Shown: positions 56,904 to 64,000 of the stretch, in pieces
Layout of the letters: each line of letters starts with the position of its first letter
Position numbering within the stretch: the first letter of the stretch is position 1
Assembly (NCBI RefSeq): GCF_905171775.1
Contig: NC_053491.1
Span: 223,920,486-223,984,485 of the forward strand
Source of the DNA: Rana temporaria
Lineage: Eukaryota > Chordata > Amphibia > Anura > Ranidae
Length of the DNA stretch: 64,000 nt
Reading direction: 5' to 3'
The notes under the pieces: generated by a model
Databases searched by the model: none
What the model was told of the DNA's origin: nothing
Seen by the model: only the letters and a program-made list of their open reading frames with translations
Translations under genes and position numbers: made by a program

Positions 56904-57240
56904 TTACCAAAAATATGTAGAAGAATACACCTCGGCCTAAACTGAGGGAAAAAAAATGTTTTTTTTTTAAAAAAAAAGTTGGGATATTTATTATAGCAAA
57001 AGGTATTTTTTTTTTCAAAATTGTCGCTCCTTTTTTTTTGTTTATAGCAAATAAACTGCAGAGGTGATCACATACCACCAAAATAAAGCTCTATTTGTGG
57101 GGGCAAAAAATGATCAAAATTAATTTGGGTACAAAGTCACATGACCACACAATTCTCATTCAAAGTGTGACAGCGCTGAAAGCTAAAAATTGGCCTGGGC
57201 AGGAAGAGGGTGAAAATGGCCGTTATGGAAGTGGTTAAAG
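56263..57240. mobile_element. CCGCTTCCCCACCGCC fold-back element
   Basis: Left end TTAACCGCTTCCCCACCGCC, right end TATGGAAGTGGTTAAAG. Internal modules TTTATAGCAAATAAACTGCA and GTGATCACATACCACC match the CCACTTAAG relatives. It contains an expanded (TA)n at 56826-56894. It lies in the proposed APAF1 intron 1. Confidence 0.8.
56826..56894. repeat. (TA)n microsatellite
   Basis: Over 30 TA dinucleotides replace a short TA-rich spot present in related elements, so the expansion arose within the repeat. Confidence 0.95.
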
Positions 57241-57250
57241 TGGATGTAAA

Positions 57251-57253
<3 letters not shown>

Positions 57254-57288
<35 letters not shown>

Positions 57289-57290
57289 TT
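57254..57290. repeat. (TTA)n microsatellite
   Basis: About eleven TTA units followed by a T-rich run. Confidence 0.93.
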
Positions 57291-57443
57291 ATTTTTTTTT
57301 AATTAAGGATTTCACCTTGTACAGTATAGGATTTCATGTCATCTGTGCCCAGTCTTGCCACAAAGAGTTAATCCAGCTCTGAGCAATCCTCTTTTATTGT
57401 TCAGTGAGGTAAAAACTGACACACAGAGAAATAGGACTCTGTT

Positions 57444-58174
57444 AGGTAGATTCAGAAGGAGTTAGGCCGGCTTATCAGTAGATAAGCCGACCTAACTCGG
57501 AATCTAAGCCGACCTATGTTTAAGCGTATGCTCAAACAGAGATACGCTTAAACATATCTAAGATACGACGGCTTGCACCGTCCTATCTTAGATTGCAATT
57601 TTTCGGATGGCTGCTAGGTGGCGCTTCCATTGCGGTCGGCGTAGATTATGTAAATGAGTTTGTACGCCGATTCATGAACGTACACCCGGCCGCCGCAGTC
57701 AATTTACGCCGTTTACGTAAGAGATAGGCCGCGTAGAGTTAGAGCTAGGCTCTAGTGGAATAGTAATGTCAAGTATGGCCGCCGTTCCCGCGTCGAAATT
57801 TTAAATTTTTACGTCGTTTGCGTAAGTCGTTCGTGAATCGGGATTTACGTAGTTTACGTCCACGTCAAAATCAATAGGCCCGTGCGGCGTACTTAGCCGC
57901 AATGCACACTGGGAAATGTAGTCGCCCGGCACATGCGCAGTGAAAAAAAACGTCAAAAACGTGAGGTCAAGCCTCATTGCCATGAAACACGCCCCCCCTC
58001 CAAGTCATTTGAATTCGGCGCCCTTACGCCCGCCCGCTTTAGGCTACGCCGCCGTAGATTAGCAGGCAAGTATATTGAGAATCATTACTAGCCTAGCTAA
58101 TTTACGGCAGCGTAGCCTAAACAGGCTAAGCTACGCCGCCGTAACTTTACACGATTGTACCTGAATCTACCTAT
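57444..58174. mobile_element. TAGGTAGATTCAG fold-back element
   Basis: Left end TTAGGTAGATTCAG, right end CTGAATCTACCTA. It contains the tight hairpin GGCCGGCTTATCAGTAGATA and inverse, GCTAGGTGGCGCTTCCATTG, and TACGCCGCC repeats. It is most like 29622-30120. Confidence 0.88.
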
Positions 58175-58625
58175 GTTTCTCCCCCTTGCTGGGAGTGACA
58201 CGTGATTTACATATCTCAGGCGCTAGTGTGAGAAAGACATTCTGTGTACTTCAGATCCCCCTCCTCCTTACTTCTGCAGCTCTCCCAGGATTGGCTGCTC
58301 CACACCTCAGCATGATTGGGCATGCTGAAGTCATGTGGTGACTTTTCTGGGTTTTGACTAGATGTTGGTGATCATAGCAGAAGTTCAGTGTAAGGAATAC
58401 ACAGGATAAAATGCATATTGACAAGGGGAGTGTAGAGGTGGGCGGGGAGTCTACTGACATCATGACTCCACCCACCGAGCTCCGGAAAACAGACCCACCC
58501 ACAGAATCTGCAGTTTTTCGGGTCTCATAACAGACAGAGGGGAGACATTTGACAGGTAAGGATACATGCAGGAGGCATGTATATCCCTATAGATAAGCAC
58601 TATAAGAGTGGGTTTACATCCACTT

Positions 58626-59080
58626 TAATGACCAGGCCATTATTGTGATATGGCACTGCGCTGCTTTAACTGACAATTGCACAGTCATGCGACTCTGTAT
58701 CCAAACAAAGTTTATGCCCCCCCCCACAAACATAGCTTTCTTTTGGTGGTATTTGATCACCTCTGCAGTTTTTATTTTTTGCACTAAACAAAAAAAAAAG
58801 CGACAATTTTGAAAAACAACATTTTTTTTTAACTTTTTGCTACAATAAATATTCCCACAAAACCAATAAAAACAAACACATTTCTTCCTCTGTTTAGACC
58901 AAAATATATTTTTCATATGTTTGGTAAAAAAAAAATCGCAATAAGCATATATTGGTTTGCGCAAAATTTATAGCATCTACAAAATAGGGGATGGATTTAG
59001 GGACTTTTTTTATTATTTATTTTTTACTAGTAATGGCGGTGATCTCTGGTGTTTTTTTTTTTTTTTAGCAGGATTGCAGC
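58626..59080. mobile_element. Partial CCACTTAAG-type element, inverted
   Basis: Reads opposite to 56263-57240: GCACTGCGCTGCTTTAACTG, TTTGGTGGTATTTGATCACC and GCAATAAGCATATATTGG. One terminal part is missing. Confidence 0.65.
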
Positions 59081-59547
59081 TGACAGATGGGACACCTAAC
59101 TGACAATCTACCAGTAGATTGCAGACAGATGACTTGTAGATCGCAGTCTGGGCTTGCTGACCCACCATTCTAGAGCATCCAGTGCAATGCACGTGGCTAA
59201 TTGTAAAGTTGGAGCTATAGTAGGGAGCAAGAGCCGCATAAGCCGATGCCTCCTCTGTAGTGCCGGCTGCTATACCATGCGGAGTGATACCAACTGTATA
59301 TTTTATCCCAGCTAGTGGTCTCCAGAGTGGTGCAGGAAAGAAGAGATCTTCAGGTCAGTGTGGAGCATAATAGTATAGGGCTGCTTTCACACTGATGTGC
59401 TGCAGTTTAAACCCATGATTGCCGTGCAATGCATGCGATTGCAACACAGTAGTACGGCAATTGGAAGTTTAAATCAGGTGTGCGGAGACAACACTGTGCC
59501 CGATGATCTTTGACTTCTCTTATGATGTTCAAGTAAATCTCCACCTC

Positions 59548-60402
59548 TTAACCTCCTTAGCGGTATTCCCGAGTCTGGCTCGGGGGGGATTTTTCATACA
59601 AAATGAGGTATCCCCGAGCCAGACTCGGGATTGCATTGCAGGATACAGGGGGAAGTTACTTATATTGTCCCTGGATCCTGCGATGTGTCCCCGCTGTGTG
59701 TGCGGGCTCCTCCGCTGTGTCTCCTCGCTCGATTCACAGTGCCGAGCTCCGTTCCCTACGACGTTACGACGCATGGGATGGAGTTCGGCGGCAAATTCAA
59801 AAAGTGTAACACACAATACACATACAGTATACTGTAATCTTACAGATTACAGTACTGTATAAAATAATTACACATCCCCTTTGTCCCTAGTGGTCTGCCC
59901 AGTGTCCTGCATGCAGTTTTATATAATAAAAACTGTTCTTTCTGCCTGGGAACTGAGATTGTCCATAGCAACCAAAAACTGTCCCTTTACATTAAATGCT
60001 TTTAGAGCAGCTAGAAAACAGCGATAATAAATTACAATCATTTGCAGAATTGAGCGATATCGATTTGTGGGGAAATTCGTCATCAAACAATAAAAGTAAT
60101 GACAGCGACAATTCTGCAACTGAGAAAATTTCAGTGTTTTTGATTTGATTACATTATTGCTGAATTTTTATTATTATTACATTATTATTTTTTATAGTTA
60201 TTTATTATATTATAATTTATGATTTTGTGTTTCAAACTTTATCATACCCGTGATGTCTACTAGACTCTTGTTTGGACAGATTTAAGTGAGTTATTCCTAA
60301 GAATTGCATGCCTACAGTATAAAACGCCAAATTTCCATGCAAAATAATGGTACCGCTTTCAGCACCTAAAACCAGAAGGAATCGTACCACCAGGGAGGTT
60401 AA
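59548..60402. mobile_element. TTAA-flanked CCTCCTTAGCGGTA element
   Basis: TTAA at 59548 is followed by CCTCCTTAGCGGTAT, and the right end TACCACCAGGGAGG is followed by TTAA at 60399-60402. The arms hold CCCGAGTCTGGCTCGG in inverse order near the left end. The TTAA borders suggest a piggyBac-like origin. A short frame near 60020-60140 (DIDLWGNSSSNNKSNDSD) may be a relic; it is too short to name. Confidence 0.65.
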
Positions 60403-60449
60403 AGCTTGCCTACCCCTGATGTAAACCATACTTTATTACAGGTTAGTTA

Positions 60450-62069
60450 CAGTGCCTTGCGAAATTATTATTAGTATTATTTGCGACCTTTTGCCACATT
60501 TCGGGCTTCAAACATAAAGATATAAAACTGTAATTTTTTTTTGAAGAATCAACAACAAGTGGGACACAATCATAAAGTGGAACGAAATTTATTGGATATT
60601 TCAAACTTTTTTAACAAATAAAAAACTGAAAAATTGGGAGTGCAAAATTATTCAGCCCCCTTAAGTTAATACTTTGTAGCGCCACCCTTTGCTGCGATTA
60701 CAGCTGTAAGTCGCTAGGGGTATGTCTCTATCAGTTTTGCACATCGAGAGACTGAAATTTTTGCCCATTCCTCCTTGCAAAACAGCTCAAGCTCAGTGAG
60801 GTTGAATGGAGAGCGTTTGTGAAAAGCAGTTTTCAGTTCTTTCCACAGATTCTCGATTGGATTCAGGTCTGGACTTTGACTTGGCCATTCTAACACCTGG
60901 ATATGTTTATTTGTGAACCATTCCATTGTAGATTTTGCTTTATGTTTTGGATCATTGTCTTGTTGGAAGACAAACCTCCGCCCTGTCTCAGGTCTTTTGC
61001 AGTCTCCATCAGGTTTTCTTCCAGAATGGTCCTGTATTTGGCTCCATCCATCTTCCCATCAATTTTAACCATCTTCCCTGTCCCTGCTGAAGAAAAGTAG
61101 GCCCAAACCATGATGCTGCCACCACCATGTTTCACAGTGGGGATGGTGTGTTCAGGGTAATGAGCTGTGTTGCTTTTACGCCAAACATAACGTTTTGCAT
61201 TGTTGCCAAAAAGTTTGATTTTGGTTTCATCTGACCAGAGCATCTTCTTCCTCATGTTTGGTGTGTCTCCCAGGTGGCTTGTGGCAAACTTTAAACAACA
61301 CTTTTTATGGATATCTTTAAGAAATGTCTTTCTTCTTGCCACTCTTCCATAAAGGCCAGATTTGTGCAGTATACGACTGATTGTTGTCCTATGGACAGAG
61401 TCTCCCACCTCAGCTGTAGATCTCTGCAGTTCATCCAGAGTGATCATGGGCCTCTTGGCTGCATCTCTGATCATTCTTCTCCTTGTATGAGCTGAAAGTT
61501 TAGAGGGACGGCCAGGTCTTCGTAGATTTGCAGTGGTCTGATACTCCTTCCGTTTCAATATTATCTCTTGCACAGTGCTCCTTGGGATGTGTAAAGCTTG
61601 GGAAATCTTTTTGTATCCAAATCCGGCTTTAAACTTCTCCACAACACTATCTCGGACCTGCCTGGTGTGTTCCTTGTTCTTCATGATGCTCTCTGCGCTT
61701 TTAACGGACCTCTGAGACTATCACAGTGCAGGTGCATTTATACGGAGACTTGATTACACACAGGTGGATTCTATTTATCATCATTAGTCATTTAGGTCAA
61801 CATTGGATCATTCAGAGATCCTCACTGAACTCCTGGAGAGAGTTTGCTGCACTGAAAGTAAAGGAGCTGAATAATTTTGTACGCCCAATTTTTCAGTTTT
61901 ATTTGTTAAAAAAGTTTGAAATATCCAATAAATTTCGTTTCACTTTATGATTGTGTCCCACTTGTTGATTCTTCAAAAAAAATTACAGTTTTATATCTTT
62001 ATGTTTGAAGCCTGAAATGTGGCAAAAGGTCGCAAAGCTCAAGGGGGCCTTATACTTTCGCAAGGCACA
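60450..62069 (-). mobile_element. Tc1-like transposon with long TIRs
   Basis: About 1.62 kb, with TA on both sides (60448-60449 and 62070-62071). The left end is CAGTGCCTTGCGAAA; the right end is its inverse apart from the last bases. TIRs extend about 200 bp (60450-60656 and 61865-62069), with CAAACATAAAGATATAAAAC and AATAAATTTCGTTYCACTTT legible in both. Size and ends match vertebrate Tc1-like elements. The transposase frame is on the minus strand and broken. Confidence 0.95.
60714..61684 (-). pseudogene. Tc1-like transposase, frameshifted
   Basis: The frame opens at 61684 with MKNKEHTRQVRDSVVEKF. The first helix-turn-helix spans about residues 16-46 (GYKKISQALHIPRSTVQ) and the GRPSKLS hook residues 58-64. 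The first catalytic Asp is in LWSDETKIKLFG (residue 152), then KHGGGSIMVWAYFSSAG. At about 60975-60990 the frame shifts, so the second catalytic region is lost from it and the first ORF ends at 60890. The C-terminal part, with WPSQSPDLNPIENLWKELK and its catalytic Glu, lies in another frame down to 60714. The family is DD34E. This copy cannot make an intact enzyme but is otherwise well kept, so the insertion is fairly young. Confidence 0.93.
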
Positions 62070-62094
62070 TATATATATATATATATATATAAAT

Positions 62095-62885
62095 TACAGC
62101 GCTCAACAATGTCCGGGCGCCTGGTCGCAATTGGCACAAGAAATAGTGACCTGGCACCCGGGGAAGCTTAGGCCTGCCTCAATTACCGGCCGTGCGCCCC
62201 CACCTGCCCCGCAGGCCGGTAATTGAGACCGCGGCTTTGCGGCCTTCTGCAGGCCTTGGCTTCCTTCTGTGATCTGGCCTCATCTTGTGGTGGCTGTTGG
62301 CATTACAAGTAAAACAGCAATCCAGCAATTCTAATGTGTTTTTCACTGCCATCTCCTTCCCTCTAATTAGAGCCCCCAAACATTATATATATTTTTTATT
62401 CTAACACGCTAGAGAATAAAATGGCTGCTTTTGCAATACTTTCTGTCACACCGTATTCGCGCAGCGGTCTTCCAAGCGCACTTTTTTGGGGAAAAAAATA
62501 CACTTTTTTAATATAAAAATAAGACAACAGTAAAGTCAGCCCAATTTTTTTTTTTTATATTTTGAAAGATAATTTTACGCCGAGTAAATTGATACCCAAC
62601 ATGTCACGCTTCAAAGTTGCCTCCGCTCGTGGAATGGCGATAAACATTTACCCTTTTAAATCTCCATAGGCGACGTTTAAAAAATTCTACAGGTTGGATG
62701 TTTTGAGTTACAGAGGAGGTCTAGGGCTAGAATTATTGCTCTCACTCTACCAATCGCGGCGATACCTCACGTGTGGTTTGAATACCGTTTACATATGCGG
62801 GCGCTACTCACGAATGCGTTTGCGCACGAGCTTGGCGGGACGGGCGTGTTTTCTGGCTCCTAACTTTTTTAGCTGGCTCCGAGAT
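62095..62885. repeat. Frog-type repeat upstream of APAF1 exon 2
   Basis: Includes a GC-rich hairpin (CAATTACCGGCC and its inverse, about 62179-62226) and AT-rich sequence with TTTACGCCGAGTAAATTGAT. The style is that of dispersed ranid repeats. No ends or coding were recognised. Confidence 0.4.
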
Positions 62886-62905
62886 TCCAAGAAAATTTGT
62901 CAAAC

Positions 62906-63117
<212 letters not shown>

Positions 63118-63298
63118 TACATTACCATGTAATGTCTGATAATTTTATTTTTTTCTATCATTTTGAGCTACGACTTTGTGCACTTTAGTATTTTATCAAT
63201 GTTGTTTTTATTGTGTTTTGTTTTATTATTCCTTGTCTCAAGCAACATATATTTGCTTTTATTTATGTATTATTTTTACAAATTTTTATTTTCCACAG

Positions 63299-63514
63299 GT
63301 GACTACAGTTTTATTGTTTACACTTGACAAGTTGATATATCCTGTCACCTAAAAGCACTTAGAAATAAATGAGAAAATGGATGAAAGAGCCCGCAGCTTG
63401 CTGCTGCAAAACCGAGCAGCACTGGCAAAGGACATCAGGACTGCCTACATCATGGATCACATGATTGGCGATGAAGTCATTACACCGCAAGAGGAAGAGA
63501 AAGTGAAAAGTCAG
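63299..63514 (+). CDS. APAF1: APAF1 first coding exon (start of CARD)
   Basis: The exon runs from TTTTCCACAG|GTGACT to AGTCAG|GTAACC. The coding part is 63377-63514, 46 codons, ending in phase 0. It begins MDERARSLLLQNRAAL, then DIRTAYIMDHMIGDEVIT and EEEKV. This is the N-terminal helix region of the CARD in APAF1, where the vertebrate protein reads 'DI.T.YIMDHMI.D..'. APAF1 is the cytosolic adaptor that binds cytochrome c and dATP, forms the apoptosome and recruits procaspase-9 through this domain. The ATG at 63377 has A at -3 and G at +4, a strong context. A weaker out-of-frame ATG at 63369 overlaps it. The rest of the gene lies to the right. Confidence 0.93.
63369..63464 (+). other. Overlapping upstream ORF at the APAF1 start
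   Basis: ATG at 63369 lies eight bases before the APAF1 ATG, in another frame, in a poor context (T at -3, A at +4). It is open for 31 codons and ends at TGA 63462-63464 inside the CARD coding region. It could dampen translation slightly; that is inference. Confidence 0.4.
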
Positions 63515-64000
63515 GTAACCTTGATATAGCGTTTCATAATATTTAATTTTATTAACATTTTTACTCCAAACATCTATGTGTGGACAATTTTTCTTTTTGA
63601 ACAGACAAATCAGGATCTATAAGAAATCCGAAAGTTGCTAAACTAAATGCTCTAGTAAATGTTACCTCTCCAAAGATATACAACATGTAGCACCTGGAGC
63701 TCCTGGGCAGGGAAATGTGCCCAAACCTTATTGTATGGCCCCAGGCTGCTATATGCATGAGTCCTTAATCTATTCTATCCTGTAAAAACCTCATCATTTC
63801 CTATGTTTTATAAACTTTCTATGTTGTGTGTTGGTTACAATTTTTATATTAATTGTAGGAAATATCACAATTAATATATCAGTTTATCAGCTGTTTGTTT
63901 ATTTAAATATACCAGGTTATCAGCCTATTCCCTTTGTGTAAATACTGTTTTTTTATTTTGTGTTCTATCCTTTTTATCTGGTAGGTTACTCACGTTGACC

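Noticed and set aside
57895..57925. CACTGGGAAATGTAGTC as a ZNF143-type promoter site
   Set aside because: It lies inside a fold-back transposon at the position where relatives carry the same word, so it is not evidence for a local gene.

Overview
The window looks like nuclear DNA from a frog, most likely a ranid. It carries spliced vertebrate genes with long introns. The introns are packed with the fold-back DNA transposons typical of ranid genomes: TIRs such as GCCNCGTACACACG, CCACTTAAGGACC, GGGCCAGATTCAC and AAAGGGGTTGTAAA, plus Tc1-like, hAT, piggyBac-like and L1-like copies. Nothing in it looks bacterial. No tRNA, rRNA or CRISPR was seen.

Two host genes are supported, both on the + strand. 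From 4697 to 43106 lie the last eleven coding exons of a CCDC87 orthologue. Together they are 1209 nt, 402 codons plus stop, with consistent splice phases. The 5' half of the gene lies beyond the left edge. At 63299-63514 is the first coding exon of APAF1, which encodes the start of its CARD. A CpG-rich island at about 55.4-55.7 kb, with ETS-like and ZNF143/SBF-like sites and a splice donor, is the best candidate for the APAF1 promoter and non-coding exon 1. That would make APAF1 intron 1 about 7.6 kb.

Layout: 1-1.92 kb is a near-perfect giant palindrome that appears to continue past the left edge. 1.92-4.6 kb is a truncated fold-back element and a composite element holding a 22-bp minisatellite. 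4.7-43.1 kb is the CCDC87 exons in introns filled with fold-back elements, a 64-bp minisatellite, a hAT MITE with an exact 8-bp target duplication, a piggyBac-like element flanked by TTAA, a recent 0.7-kb tandem duplication, a broken Tc1 copy and a nested retroelement with a hammerhead-like fold. 43.1-55.4 kb is intergenic: several fold-back elements and two L1-like ORF2 tails. 55.4-63.5 kb is the APAF1 promoter and intron 1, with a well-preserved but frameshifted Tc1-like transposon at 60.45-62.07 kb and a second Tc1 end at about 63.1 kb.

Points worth a second look: the 1.9-kb palindrome and its relatives; the many-exon structure of CCDC87 and its position beside APAF1, both unlike human as I recall it; the 'TACACACG' superfamily, whose ends are conserved while the interior words change; the hammerhead-like motif; and fold-back elements that carry consensus splice donors on both strands. 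All family names come from reading motifs and translations by eye; no database search was run.
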